Assembly (NCBI RefSeq): GCF_025398275.1
Contig: NZ_JAODOR010000005.1
Coordinates: 62,001 to 126,000, forward strand
Source: Microbacterium memoriense
Lineage (GTDB): Bacteria; Actinomycetota; Actinomycetes; Actinomycetales; Microbacteriaceae
Reading direction: 5' to 3'
Length of the DNA: 64,000 nucleotides
Positions 53,559-62,444 of the stretch are shown piece by piece. The position numbers and the translations under genes are program-made. The notes beneath the pieces are model-generated. The model saw only the letters and a program-made list of their open reading frames with translations, had not been told where the DNA came from and ran no database searches. Positions within the stretch are counted from its first letter, which is position 1. The number at the start of each line of letters is the position of its first letter.

Positions 53559-54221
53559 CTACTCCGGCGCCGCTTTCGCCGCGAGGCGCTGGCGGAGGAA
53601 CAGGACGACGTCGTCGAGCTCGTCCTGCGAGACGCTGTGCGCAAGCCCGGGGTAGACCCGGCCGCTGAGATCCACATGGCCGGGGAGCCACTGGCTCGTG
53701 TGTGCGATGCGTTCCTCCGGGATCACCTCGTCTCGAGCGCCACGCCCCCAGAACACCGGCGGGCGTACCGCGGCCAGCGCGGCATCCGTCGGGACGGGCT
53801 CGTCCGCGACGAACCCGGCGAGGGCCACCGCGAAAGCGAACCGGGTCGGTTGCAACCGCAGGGCCTGCAGGGCGATGACGGCACCCTGCGAAAAGCCGAG
53901 CAGACCGATGGTCGGGCCATCCGTCTGCTCGTCGAGCCAGGTCAACAGGCGTTCGGTCGCTGCCGTCACGGCCTCGCCGCGGCGCGCGTGGAGTCCCTCG
54001 ATCGGGAACCACGACCAGCCCGGCGCCGGGAACGGAGGCGAGAGCGGAGCCCGCACGGCCGCGATGACGAACTCCTCAGGCAGGAACGACGCGAGGCCGA
54101 AGAGGTCTTCCTCGTGAGATCCGTACCCGTGCAGGAGGACGAGGAGCGGCCGCCCCGCGCGCTCCTCGGGCGGAACGGACCAGAGGACGGCGTCGGCATC
54201 CAGGGGTGGCACCACGATCAT
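53559..54221 (-). CDS. Phospholipase/carboxylesterase-like alpha/beta hydrolase
   Basis: A 220-residue serine hydrolase. The oxyanion region is LLVLLHGYGSHEEDLFGL (residues 27-44), the nucleophile elbow is LLGFSQGAVIALQAL (G-F-S-Q-G), and the C-terminal His is in YPGLAHSVSQDELDD. The acidic residue probably lies in GARDEVIPEERI. It should hydrolyse carboxylic esters of small molecules or lysophospholipids. CAGACT lies 6 bases before the ATG. It is divergent from the DUF4916 gene. Confidence 0.92.
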   Translation of the reverse strand: MIVVPPLDADAVLWSVPPEERAGRPLLVLLHGYGSHEEDLFGLASFLPEEFVIAAVRAPLSPPFPAPGWSWFPIEGLHARRGEAVTAATERLLTWLDEQTDGPTIGLLGFSQGAVIALQALRLQPTRFAFAVALAGFVADEPVPTDAALAAVRPPVFWGRGARDEVIPEERIAHTSQWLPGHVDLSGRVYPGLAHSVSQDELDDVVLFLRQRLAAKAAPE

Positions 54222-54265
54222 GCGAACAGTCTGACAGGCACCTCCGACGCCGCGGTGGGCTGAGG

Positions 54266-54271
54266 TATACA
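54266..54271 (+). promoter_or_regulatory. -10 element of the DUF4916 gene
   Basis: TATACA with 6 bases to the ATG at 54278. Confidence 0.4.
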
Positions 54272-54277
54272 TGAGGC

Positions 54278-54934
54278 ATGGCCGTTCGCACCCCCGACCC
54301 CGATCCGAACGAGCGCGACGACGACGGCGCGGAACGTGATCCGTTGCGCGGCTATGGGCGTGCGGGACACCCCGACGGGGACGGCTCCTTCGGATCGCCC
54401 GCCCCCGGCAACGCCGGAAACCCGGGGTGGCTCACCGAGATCGAGCTCACCGAAGCGCGCCGGCGGCTGCCGATCCTCTACGTCGAGGCCGTTCCCGTGC
54501 GTACCGACGGAATGGGCGCGGTGACGCATGTGGGCGTCCTGCTGCGGTCGACGCCCATGGGTGAGATGACACGCACGATCGTCAGCGGCCGGGTCCGCTA
54601 CGGCGAGACCGTGCGCGACGCGCTCTTCCGCCACCTCGAGAACGACCTCGGCCCGATGGCCTTCCCGCTGCTGCCGCCGCAGCCGGTGCCGTTCACGGTC
54701 GCCGAGTACTTCCCCATGCCGGGGCTCAGCGCCTATCACGACGAGCGGCAGCATGCCGTCTCGCTTGCGTTCGTCGTGCCCGTGACCGGGACGTGCGAAC
54801 CGCGTCAGGATGCACTCGAGGTGACGTGGATGTCGCCGGAGGAGGCAGCATCCGACGCGCTCGCCGCCGAGATGGAGGGCGGGCGACTGACGCTCCTGCG
54901 CCTCGCCCTGGCGAGCGTCGGCGCGCTGCGCTGA
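54278..54934 (+). CDS. DUF4916 (NUDIX-like) protein
   Basis: A 218-residue protein with a disordered acidic N-terminus (residues 1-45, rich in Asp, Pro and Gly), then a NUDIX-type fold from WLTEIELTEARRRLPILYVE. The Nudix box position holds GRVRYGETVRDALFRHLEND, where the catalytic REx2EE is degenerate (RHLEND), so pyrophosphatase activity is doubtful. This corresponds to the actinobacterial DUF4916 family. Function unknown. It lies directly upstream of the DivIVA-like gene but with its own promoter region between. Confidence 0.85.
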   Translation: MAVRTPDPDPNERDDDGAERDPLRGYGRAGHPDGDGSFGSPAPGNAGNPGWLTEIELTEARRRLPILYVEAVPVRTDGMGAVTHVGVLLRSTPMGEMTRTIVSGRVRYGETVRDALFRHLENDLGPMAFPLLPPQPVPFTVAEYFPMPGLSAYHDERQHAVSLAFVVPVTGTCEPRQDALEVTWMSPEEAASDALAAEMEGGRLTLLRLALASVGALR

Positions 54935-54990
54935 GGAACTGGTCCGACGCGGCTTCGACGAGGCGGGGAACGCCCTTGCGTCGCGCGTGA

Positions 54991-55018
54991 TTGTGCGGAC
55001 TCCGGTGTCCGGTATCCT
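54991..55018 (+). promoter_or_regulatory. Promoter of the DivIVA-like gene
   Basis: TTGTGC at 54991-54996, a 16-bp spacer and TATCCT at 55013-55018, giving a leader of about 75 bases before the GTG at 55102. Confidence 0.5.
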
Positions 55019-55101
55019 TCGATCGTCGACGGACCCGCGCCGGCATCCCCCCACCCGGGGTCGTGTTCCCGCCACGGCCCCCGCGCGAACCGGAGACCCC
55101 T

Positions 55102-56349
55102 GTGTCCGATGTGCATTCCTCCCGTGATGAGAACTCCGATGCGTCGCCGTTCGACGAGCTGATCGCCGGCGCTCCGGCGGCATCGTCGGGGGCTTTCACG
55201 ACGACTTTTCGCGGCTACGACAAGGCCGAGGTCGACGCCGCGATCGCCGAGCTGACCGCCCAGCGCAGCGGACACGGCGATGAAGTCGCGAAGCTCACCG
55301 ACAAGTACCGTCGCGCGGTCGCCACGATCAAGACCCACGTGGCGACGATCGAAGCGCTCGAAGACAAGGCGGCGTCGCTCGAGGCCGATCTCGCGGTCGA
55401 AGCGGCCAAGGTCAGCAACGCCGAGGACAAAGTCTCGACCCTCAGCGCCGAGCTCATCGGCGCCGCCGACGAGTCCTCGAAGGGGCGCGAGCGCTTCGAG
55501 GAAGTGCTGCGCGTCGCCGAGGAGCAGGCCAGCGTCATCATCAAGAACGCCAGCGTACAGGCCGATCGGCTCCTCGAAGCCGCGCGCGAGGAGATCGCGA
55601 CACGGCGCGCGGACGCGCAGGCCGATAGTGACACCGTCCGCACTCAGGCCGAGACCGATGCGCAGCAGGCGCGCCTCCGCATCGACACCGAGTTGACGGC
55701 GCACGAATCGCAGCTCGAGCGCGAGGCGGCGCATGCGGCAGAGAAGGTCGCTCAGGCCCAGCAGGAAGCCGCCGCGATCCGCACCGAGGCGGAGAAGGGC
55801 GCTGCGGCGCTCCGCGCGCTCGTCGCCCGTGAGAGCGAGCAGATGCGCGCCGAGGCGGAAGAGGCGGTCCGCGAGCAGCGGATGCGTGCGCTCGAGTTCG
55901 AGGAATCCCTCACCCGGCGGCAGGATGACGCGCAGCAGGAGTTCCTGATGCTGCACAACCAGGCTGTCGCCCACGCCGAGCGCATCACGCAGGATGCCAA
56001 TGACCAGGTCGCCGCGTCGCTGGATCACTCCCAGCGGATCACCGCGAAGGCCGACGACTTCGACAAGCTCATGCGCGCCCAGTCGCAGCAACTCGAAGCC
56101 GACGCGAAAATGCGTTCGCGGGAGATCCTCGAGCGCTCCAGCGTCAAGGCGCAGAAGATCATCGACACGGTGACCGAGCACTCGCAGTCGGTCCTGCGCG
56201 ATGCCGAGGACCGGACGCGTCAGCTCCGGTGGCAGCAGCAGCAGCTCACGAGCTTCATGTCCGAGGTCAAGGAGCTCATGCGCGCCGAGTCGGCCGCGGC
56301 CGCGGCGCCCACACCCGAGCCCGAGCCTGCCGACGGCACCGGCGACTGA
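55102..56349 (+). CDS. DivIVA-like coiled-coil cell-organisation protein
   Basis: A 415-residue cytoplasmic protein. A short polar N-terminus is followed by FTTTFRGYDKAEVDAAIAEL (about residues 34-53), the DivIVA membrane-curvature motif. Residues 55-395 are almost unbroken coiled coil, rich in Ala, Glu, Gln and Arg (for example EAAAIRTEAEKGAAALRALV). The tail is Ala/Pro/Glu-rich. Such proteins mark poles and septa and guide wall synthesis in actinobacteria. The start is GTG at 55102 with GGAGA just upstream. Confidence 0.85.
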   Translation: MSDVHSSRDENSDASPFDELIAGAPAASSGAFTTTFRGYDKAEVDAAIAELTAQRSGHGDEVAKLTDKYRRAVATIKTHVATIEALEDKAASLEADLAVEAAKVSNAEDKVSTLSAELIGAADESSKGRERFEEVLRVAEEQASVIIKNASVQADRLLEAAREEIATRRADAQADSDTVRTQAETDAQQARLRIDTELTAHESQLEREAAHAAEKVAQAQQEAAAIRTEAEKGAAALRALVARESEQMRAEAEEAVREQRMRALEFEESLTRRQDDAQQEFLMLHNQAVAHAERITQDANDQVAASLDHSQRITAKADDFDKLMRAQSQQLEADAKMRSREILERSSVKAQKIIDTVTEHSQSVLRDAEDRTRQLRWQQQQLTSFMSEVKELMRAESAAAAAPTPEPEPADGTGD

Positions 56350-56408
56350 TCGCGCCGAGCGCGCGGAGGGCACCGGCGACTCGCGGCTGAGCCGCATGGT
56401 CGCTGGTG

Positions 56409-56592
56409 CGTATGGTGTCCGCTGTTGCGCGTGGGACGCCCAACACCTCACGCGCCATACGACTGAGCCACCACCCGTCGCGACCGGCCGCCGCCCCGCG
56501 GACCGTATTCAGTCTCCCCGCGATGACAGCGGGCACGCGAGGCGGACTTTCCGCGGCACGGCCGCGCCGTGAGGTGCGGGCGGACTGAATAC
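56409..56592. repeat. Two inverted repeats between divIVA-like and threonine aldolase genes
   Basis: CGTATGG (56409-56415) pairs with CCATACG (56455-56461), and GTATTCAGTC (56505-56514) pairs exactly with GACTGAATAC (56583-56592). The 266-bp convergent intergenic region has no supported gene. The second palindrome, about 88 bp, resembles in size the elements at 11481 and 11706 but has different arms. Confidence 0.6.
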
Positions 56593-56615
56593 CGACCGGG
56601 GTGCGAGCCCCGGGG

Positions 56616-57677
56616 TCAGGTGAGGCGCGCGAGCTCCGCGACGAACGCGTCCACGTCCTGCTCGGTCGTGTCGAACGAACACATCCAGCGCACTTCGTTC
56701 TTCGCCGCGTCCCAGTCGTAGAACCGGAAGGCCTCGCGGAGCTGATCGGCGACACCGTCCGGCAGGGTCGCGAAGACGCCATTGGCCTGCGTCGGCTGGC
56801 TGAACGTGACGCCCGCGATCGTTCCGTCGGCGAGTCCCGCTTGGACGCCGGCACGCAACCGCGCAGCCATCGCGTTGGAGTGCCGCGCGTTGCGGAGGTA
56901 GAGATCGCCCTCGAGGAGAGCGATGAGCTGCGCCGAGACGAAACGCATCTTGCTCGAGAGCTGCATGTTGAGCTTTCGGAGGAAGAGAAGACCCTCGGAT
57001 GCCGCGGGATCGAGCACGACGACCGCCTCGCCGAGCATTGCCCCGTTCTTCGTGCCCCCGAAGCTCAGCAGGTCCACGCCCGCGTCGGTCGTGAACGCCC
57101 GGAGCGGCAGGTCGAGGGCGGCGGCCGCGTTCGAGATCCGCGCTCCGTCCAGGTGCAGACGCATGCCCCGCGCGTGCGCGTGATCGGCGAGTGCCCTGAT
57201 CTCATCGGGCGTGTAGAGCGTGCCGAGCTCGGTGGACTGCGTGATCGAGACCACGAGCGGTTGCGCTCGGTGCTCGTCGCCCCAGCCCCATGCCTCGCGG
57301 TCGACGAGCTCGGGGGTGAGCTTGCCGTCGTCCGTGGGAACGTTCAGGATCTTGATTCCCGCCACCCGTTCGGGTGCGCCGCCCTCGTCGACGTTGATGT
57401 GTGCAGTGGATGCCGCGATCACCGCACCCCAGCGCGGGAGCATCGACTGCAGGCCGACGACATTGGCTCCCGTGCCGTTGAACACCGGAAACGCCTGCGC
57501 GCTCTCGCCGAAGTGCTGAGCGAAAACCTCCTGCAGTCGCGCGGTGTACGCGTCCTCACCGTAGGCGATCTGGTGCCCGTGGTTGGCTTCCGCGATCGCC
57601 GCGAGGACCTCGGGGTGGACGCCGGAATAGTTGTCGCTCGCGAAGCCGCGCACGGCGGCATCATGCAGTGTGGTCAC
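56616..57677 (-). CDS. Low-specificity L-threonine aldolase
   Basis: A 353-residue PLP enzyme of the beta-eliminating lyase fold, cleaving threonine or allo-threonine to glycine and acetaldehyde. It opens AVRGFASDNYSGVHPEVLAA, has the cofactor-stacking AVIAASTAHINVDEGGAPER, and binds PLP through the Lys in DLLSFGGTKNGAMLG. LHLDGARISNAAAALDLPL is the conserved Asp/Arg region. Full length. The start is GTG at 57677 with TAGGCT 7 bases upstream. Confidence 0.93.
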   Translation of the reverse strand: MTTLHDAAVRGFASDNYSGVHPEVLAAIAEANHGHQIAYGEDAYTARLQEVFAQHFGESAQAFPVFNGTGANVVGLQSMLPRWGAVIAASTAHINVDEGGAPERVAGIKILNVPTDDGKLTPELVDREAWGWGDEHRAQPLVVSITQSTELGTLYTPDEIRALADHAHARGMRLHLDGARISNAAAALDLPLRAFTTDAGVDLLSFGGTKNGAMLGEAVVVLDPAASEGLLFLRKLNMQLSSKMRFVSAQLIALLEGDLYLRNARHSNAMAARLRAGVQAGLADGTIAGVTFSQPTQANGVFATLPDGVADQLREAFRFYDWDAAKNEVRWMCSFDTTEQDVDAFVAELARLT

Positions 57678-57684
57678 GTCGTCC

Positions 57685-57690
57685 AGCCTA
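57685..57690 (-). promoter_or_regulatory. -10 element of the threonine aldolase gene
   Basis: Minus-strand TAGGCT, 7 bases before the GTG at 57677. The MFS gene diverges with TAACCT (57729-57734), leaving the two -10 elements about 40 bp apart. Confidence 0.5.
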
Positions 57691-57728
57691 CGAGCCCTCG
57701 GTCGGTTACGAATGTCCGAGCCCTCCGC

Positions 57729-57734
57729 TAACCT
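57729..57734 (+). promoter_or_regulatory. -10 element of the MFS gene
   Basis: TAACCT with 7 bases to the GTG at 57742. Confidence 0.45.
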
Positions 57735-57741
57735 CGGCGGC

Positions 57742-59181
57742 GTGAGCGAGGATCAGGTCGGGCACGAGGTGGGCGCATCTGCGCGCGCGGTTCCCCAGAA
57801 CGGGATGCGTGTGTTCCTGCACGTCCTGGTGAACACGGCCGCGGCGAATGTGACCACGAGCTTCCTCTGGTTCGCCCTCACGTTCTGGGTGTATCTCGAG
57901 ACCCGATCAGTGCTCGCGACGGGGATCATCGGTGGGGCCTACATGCTGCTCCTCGCGATCTTCGGCATGGTGTTCGGCACGATCGTCGACCGCCATCGAA
58001 AGATCAGGGTCATGGTGCTGTCGGCCGTTGTCACCCTGGCCGCCTTCACTCTCGCCGGGGCGATCTACCTCGCCCGCCCCGAGGCCGAACTGCTCGATCT
58101 CGGCGGGCCGTGGTTCTGGCTCTTCTCCGGTGTGATCCTCGGCGGGGCGGTGATCGAGAACCTCCGCAACATCGCTCTCTCGACGACCGTGACTCTGCTG
58201 GTCCCCACCGAGCGCCATGCGAACGCGAACGGCCTCGTCGGCACGGTTCAGGGGCTGGCGTTCCTCGTGACGAGCGTGTTCTCCGGCTTGTCGATCGGGC
58301 TGCTGGGCATGGGGTGGACGCTCATCATCGCGATCGTCTTCACGCTTGCGGCGCTCATCCACCTTCTGTTCCTCCGCGTGCCGGAGGACGAGCCCGAGCG
58401 GGCCGAGCGTGGCAAGCTCATCGATATCCGCGGCGCGGCTGCGGCGATCGGCGCGGTCCCGGGTCTGTTCGCGCTCATCATCTTCTCGACCTTCAACAAC
58501 CTCATCGGCGGCGTCTACATGGCCCTGATGGACCCGTACGGTCTGACGCTGTTCCCCGTTGAATGGTGGGGCGTCGTCCTCGGCTTCAGCTCCACGGGTT
58601 TCATCATCGGCGGGGCGGTGGTCGCGGCGCGCGGTCTCGGTCGCAACCCGATCCGCACCATGCTCTGGCTCGTTGCGGCGATGGGGTTCCTGGGCGCGAT
58701 CTTCACGATCCGCGAATGGGCATGGCTCTACGTCGTCGGCATCTGGCTGTACATGATGCTCATCCCGGCGGTCGAAGCCGCCGAGCAGACCGTGATCCAG
58801 AAAGTCGTCCCGTTCGAGAAACAGGGGCGCGTGTTCGGTGCCGCGACAGCCCTCGAGGTCTCTGCTGCGCCGATCACGTCGTTCGCGATCGCACCGCTCG
58901 CCGAGTTCTGGATCATCCCGTACATGAAGACCGACGCAGGCCTCGCGACCTGGGGGTGGCTCCTCGGTGATGGCGAGGCGCGCGGGATCGCGCTGATCTT
59001 CCTGTTCTCGGGGTTGGCGATGGTCGTGCTCGCGATCGTGGCGTTCACGACGCGGTCCTACCGCATCCTTTCCGCCGGGTACTCGGAAGCGCCGGAAGTC
59101 TCGATCGAGTCCGCCGATGAAGGGCCACCGACGCCACCCGCCTCCGCCGCGCAGGCGCGGGGAGGCGTGGCGGAGCAGTAA
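57742..59181 (+). CDS. MFS transporter
   Basis: A 479-residue major facilitator transporter with about twelve helices. Cytoplasmic loop 2-3 is FGTIVDRHRKIRVMVLSAVV, the usual G-x3-D-R-x-x-R signature of the family. The central cytoplasmic loop (VPEDEPERAERGKLIDIR) divides the two halves. The tail after the last helix is Pro/Ala-rich. The type with 'ENLRN' and 'EKQGRVFGAA' motifs resembles drug/macrolide-type exporters. Substrate unknown. The GTG at 57742 is preferred to longer starts because TAACCT is 7 bases upstream. Confidence 0.88.
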   Translation: MSEDQVGHEVGASARAVPQNGMRVFLHVLVNTAAANVTTSFLWFALTFWVYLETRSVLATGIIGGAYMLLLAIFGMVFGTIVDRHRKIRVMVLSAVVTLAAFTLAGAIYLARPEAELLDLGGPWFWLFSGVILGGAVIENLRNIALSTTVTLLVPTERHANANGLVGTVQGLAFLVTSVFSGLSIGLLGMGWTLIIAIVFTLAALIHLLFLRVPEDEPERAERGKLIDIRGAAAAIGAVPGLFALIIFSTFNNLIGGVYMALMDPYGLTLFPVEWWGVVLGFSSTGFIIGGAVVAARGLGRNPIRTMLWLVAAMGFLGAIFTIREWAWLYVVGIWLYMMLIPAVEAAEQTVIQKVVPFEKQGRVFGAATALEVSAAPITSFAIAPLAEFWIIPYMKTDAGLATWGWLLGDGEARGIALIFLFSGLAMVVLAIVAFTTRSYRILSAGYSEAPEVSIESADEGPPTPPASAAQARGGVAEQ

Positions 59182-59187
59182 TCCGTC

Positions 59188-60660
59188 TCAGCCGTCCGTG
59201 CCGCGGATACCTTCGGTCGACGCGATCACCGGTCGCATCTTCTTCTCGAGGGCCTCGAAGAACATCGACAGCGGGAACTCGTCGTCCAGGATGGCGTCGG
59301 TGTATCCCGATGGGGGGCCGGCGAGCACGTCATCCGGGAGGCCTCGCGCCCAGCGCGATGCGGGGTGCGGGGTGACGACCGTGCGGACGAGGTCATACGC
59401 GGCCAGCCAGTGCGCGACCTTCGGCCGGTCGATGGACTCCCAGTAGAGGCGGTCGATCGCATCGGCGAGCGAGACGACGGCGGCGGGCACCTCCGGCCAG
59501 TCGAGCGCGAGTGCCGTATCGGTCCAGTGCAGCACACCGCGCTGATGGAGCCAGGCGAAGAGCAGCTGGCCGCCCAGTCCGTCGTAGTTGCGCACGCGGG
59601 TACCGGTGATCGCGAACCGGAAGATCCGGTCGAACAACACGGCGTATTGCACGAGCCTCGCGTGGTCGAGCATCTCGGCTTCGCTGTCGCTGCGGGAGTC
59701 GGCGGCGGACAATCGCTGTTCGATCCTCACGCACTCGCGGAACGCGGTGAGGTCACACCGCAGTTCCTCGAGCGAATAGAGGAAGTACGGCATCCGCTGC
59801 TTGATCATGAAGGGATCGAACGGCAGGTCGCCGCGCATGTGGGTGCGGTCGTGGATGATGTCCCACATCACGAATGTCTGCTCGGTGAGTTCCTGGCTCT
59901 CCAGCATCCGCTGAGCGCCCTCCGGAAGATCGAGCTTCGTGATCTCCGCCGCGGCACGCACGACACGGCGGAAGCGGGCAGCCTCGCGGTCCTGGAAGAT
60001 CGCTCCCCACGTGAACGACGGGATCTCGCGCATCGCGACCGTCTCGGGGAAGAGCACCGCCGAGTTCGTGTCGTACCCGGGCGTGAAATCGATCAGGCGC
60101 AGCGAGACGAAGAGTCCGTTCGTGTACGTCTTCTCCAGCTCGCCGATGAACTCGGGCCAGATGACTTCGCACAGCACCGCCTCGACGAGGCGGCTACGTG
60201 AGCCGTTCTGGGTGTACATCGGGAAGACGACGAGATGCGCGAGTCCGTCGACGCGGTCGCGTTGCGGCTGGAAGGCCTGCAACGAATCGAGGAAGTCCGG
60301 AGCGCCGAAGTCCTCTGCCGTCCAGCGCTCGAAGTCGACGATGGATGCCGCCAGGTACGTCGCATCGTGCGGGAACAGAGGAGCAAGGGCACGAATCGAG
60401 GACGTGATCACGGCGACATGGGAGCGCGCGGCCGAGTGATCGGCCGTGTCGGCGATGGACCCGTCCGTCTCCTGAAGGGACTGGAGGTGGGTGGCTGCCG
60501 CCTGGAGGGCGAGCCAGGCCGGCTGTTCCGCGAGGGCAACGCCTTCGACAAACTGCGTGGTCGCTCGGTTGTCTTCGACAAACTGCGTGGTCGCTCGGTT
60601 GTCTTCGACAACCTCGGGCTCTCCGATGACGGCGGGCGCCCGGTGGGCGGTCAGGGACAT
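59188..60660 (-). CDS. DUF6421 family protein
   Basis: A 490-residue soluble protein of unknown function. The N-terminal 35 residues are variable and include a duplicated EDNRATTQFV stretch. The helical core from about residue 45 on contains LFVSLRLIDFTPGYDTNSAV, MWDIIHDRTHMRGDLPFDPF and MIKQRMPYFLYSLEELRCDL. The HDRTHMRGD stretch with two His and two Asp looks like a metal site. It is divergent from an Lrp-type regulator, an arrangement I recall as conserved in actinobacteria. The ATG at 60660 has GGAG 6 bases upstream. Confidence 0.8.
   Translation of the reverse strand: MSLTAHRAPAVIGEPEVVEDNRATTQFVEDNRATTQFVEGVALAEQPAWLALQAAATHLQSLQETDGSIADTADHSAARSHVAVITSSIRALAPLFPHDATYLAASIVDFERWTAEDFGAPDFLDSLQAFQPQRDRVDGLAHLVVFPMYTQNGSRSRLVEAVLCEVIWPEFIGELEKTYTNGLFVSLRLIDFTPGYDTNSAVLFPETVAMREIPSFTWGAIFQDREAARFRRVVRAAAEITKLDLPEGAQRMLESQELTEQTFVMWDIIHDRTHMRGDLPFDPFMIKQRMPYFLYSLEELRCDLTAFRECVRIEQRLSAADSRSDSEAEMLDHARLVQYAVLFDRIFRFAITGTRVRNYDGLGGQLLFAWLHQRGVLHWTDTALALDWPEVPAAVVSLADAIDRLYWESIDRPKVAHWLAAYDLVRTVVTPHPASRWARGLPDDVLAGPPSGYTDAILDDEFPLSMFFEALEKKMRPVIASTEGIRGTDG
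60543..60602 (-). repeat. Perfect 30-bp tandem duplication inside the DUF6421 gene
   Basis: Two identical 30-bp units (60543-60572 and 60573-60602) start CTTCGACAAACTGCG and end GGTTGT. Reading stays in frame and adds ten residues (EDNRATTQFV twice). Part of a third unit follows. Exact identity indicates a recent event. Confidence 0.9.
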
Positions 60661-60734
60661 GAGAACTCCGATCCTTCGACGCGTTGCAGGAAATATTGCG
60701 GCGTTTGTGCCTTTTATCCGATATTCTTCCATGC
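60661..60734. promoter_or_regulatory. Divergent DUF6421/Lrp control region
   Basis: An AT-rich patch containing GGAAATAT (60689-60696) and ATATTCTTCC (60721-60730) as facing, imperfectly complementary ends, a plausible Lrp operator. TATTCT at 60722-60727 lies 7 bases before the lrp ATG. Confidence 0.5.
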
Positions 60735-61190
60735 ATGCAGGATGCTGTCGACCTCGCCATCGTTCGTGAACTCTCCCGGGACGGGAGGGCCACGCTCGCC
60801 CAGCTTTCCGACGCGGGGGGATTGTCGGTGTCCGCGGTCCAAGCTCGGCTGAAAAGGCTCGAAGCGGACGGCACGATCTCGGGATATCGGGCCATCGTCG
60901 ATGCCGAGGCTGTCGGCCGGCCGCTCGCGGCGTTCGTCGAGATCACGCCGCTCGACCCTGCCCAGCCCGACAATGCCCCCGAGCTCCTCGAGCACCTCGA
61001 TGCGATCGAGGCCTGCCACTCCATCGCGGGCGATGCCGCGTACATGCTCTTCGTCCGGGTCCCCACGCCGCGCGCGCTGGAAGAGCTCATCCGGGACATT
61101 CGGCAGGCTGCATCCGTCAACACCCGCACGACCGTCGTGCTGCAGAGCTTTTACGAGCATCGCCCGCTCGTGCCTCTCGCGACACCGTGA
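60735..61190 (+). CDS. Lrp/AsnC-family transcriptional regulator
   Basis: A 151-residue regulator with an N-terminal winged HTH (about residues 5-60, AQLSDAGGLSVSAVQARLKR) and a C-terminal RAM ligand-binding domain (about residues 65-145, ACHSIAGDAAYMLFVRVPTP). Members sense amino acids and assemble as octamers. Divergent location makes the DUF6421 gene the likely target. No Shine-Dalgarno precedes ATG 60735, but TATTCT lies 7 bases upstream, which fits leaderless expression. ATG 60731 is out of frame. Confidence 0.92.
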   Translation: MQDAVDLAIVRELSRDGRATLAQLSDAGGLSVSAVQARLKRLEADGTISGYRAIVDAEAVGRPLAAFVEITPLDPAQPDNAPELLEHLDAIEACHSIAGDAAYMLFVRVPTPRALEELIRDIRQAASVNTRTTVVLQSFYEHRPLVPLATP

Positions 61191-61240
61191 ACGCGGCCGC
61201 GATACATCGCTGGGCGGATGCCCGGGCGGCCGGCCTCGCG

Positions 61241-61246
61241 TAGCGT
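61241..61246 (+). promoter_or_regulatory. -10 element of the histidine kinase gene
   Basis: TAGCGT with 7 bases to the GTG at 61254. Confidence 0.5.
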
Positions 61247-61253
61247 CGGAGGG

Positions 61254-62444
61254 GTGTTCCGGCAGATCCCGCGCTACCAGCTCGTCACCGACATCGGGCT
61301 GGCCGTGGCGTTCGTGCTGTTCGCGATCGTCACGACGATCGTCGCGTCGGGGCCGTTGGCCCCGACCTCGCGACTGCCGGATGAGCGCGCGAGCCTGGTC
61401 GCGGGGCTGGCGCTGGCACTCGTCTTCGGTGTCGCTCTGGCAGGACGACGGTGGGCGCCCGGGCTTGCCCTCGGCGTCGCCTGGGCGGCGTCGCTCCTGC
61501 AGATGGCCGTGGGTCTTCCGCCGCTCCCCGCGAACCTTGCGATCCTCGGCATCCTCTACACGGCCGCCGCCTACGGCACGCGAGTGGTCTTCTGGTCGGG
61601 GTTCGCCTCGGCCCTCGGTGGCGCCGTCCTGATCACCGGCTACCTGCTCGTGCCGCCGCTCGTTTCGGGGAAATGGAGTGCGGAGACCGCGGTCGGCTCG
61701 TATCTCTTCGTCGGCGTGACGATGTTCGCCGCAGCGGTCTTCGCCCTGCTGCTTGCCTGGACCGTCGGTGCGCTGGCTCGCATGGCCATCCGTGCGCGGT
61801 CGACCCGGGCGGCGCAGGAGCGCGCCGAAGCGGAGACCGCCGCGGAGCAGGAACGGGTGCGCATCGCGCGCGACATGCACGATGTCGTCGCCCACTCGCT
61901 GGCCGTCCTGATCGCGCAAGCCGACGGTGCGCGGTACGCGGCGGATCCTGCGGTGGCCGCGACGGCGCTCGGCACGATTTCCACGACAGCGCGCTCCGCG
62001 CTGTCGGACGTTCGGATGCTGTTGACCCAGCTCCGGCATGCGCAGGCCCCGGGCCCGCAACCGAGCCTCGCCGACCTCGAGGCGCTGTATGCGCAGGTGC
62101 GCGCCGCCGGGGTCGATCTGCGCGTCGATGTCGACCCGGCCCCGCACGGCGCCCAGCCGGCATCTGTCGAGCTCGCGGTCTACCGCATCCTGCAAGAGGC
62201 GCTCACCAATGCGCTCCGACACGGGGGCGAACCCGTCCACCTCGCGCTGGCCTGGCATGCCGATCGTGTCGATCTGTCCGTGCAGAACCCCAGTGACGCG
62301 CGGAGCGCTCTCGAGCCTGCCCGCGGACACGGGCTCATCGGCATGCGCGAACGGGCGCAACTCGTCGGGGGAACCCTTGAAGCCGGGCCGTCGAGCGGCA
62401 TGTTCGTCGTGCGGGCGCAGCTCCCGATTCAGGAGACCTCATGA
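61254..62444 (+). CDS. Sensor histidine kinase (HisKA_3/NarL type)
   Basis: A 396-residue membrane kinase. Four to five N-terminal helices (about residues 10-175) form a sensor with almost no extracytoplasmic loop. The phospho-His is His209 in RIARDMHDVVAHSLAVLIAQ, with the HisKA_3 dimerisation region around it. The ATPase has ILQEALTNALRHG (N box) and RGHGLIGMRERAQLVGG (G box). It is coupled by ATGA to the response regulator. With the ABC exporter that follows, it fits antimicrobial-peptide or envelope-stress sensing. Confidence 0.93.
   Translation: MFRQIPRYQLVTDIGLAVAFVLFAIVTTIVASGPLAPTSRLPDERASLVAGLALALVFGVALAGRRWAPGLALGVAWAASLLQMAVGLPPLPANLAILGILYTAAAYGTRVVFWSGFASALGGAVLITGYLLVPPLVSGKWSAETAVGSYLFVGVTMFAAAVFALLLAWTVGALARMAIRARSTRAAQERAEAETAAEQERVRIARDMHDVVAHSLAVLIAQADGARYAADPAVAATALGTISTTARSALSDVRMLLTQLRHAQAPGPQPSLADLEALYAQVRAAGVDLRVDVDPAPHGAQPASVELAVYRILQEALTNALRHGGEPVHLALAWHADRVDLSVQNPSDARSALEPARGHGLIGMRERAQLVGGTLEAGPSSGMFVVRAQLPIQETS

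Noticed and set aside
52190..53668. Long plus-strand frame over the ABC-F gene
   Set aside because: Antisense shadow of a gene with both ABC cassettes fully conserved.
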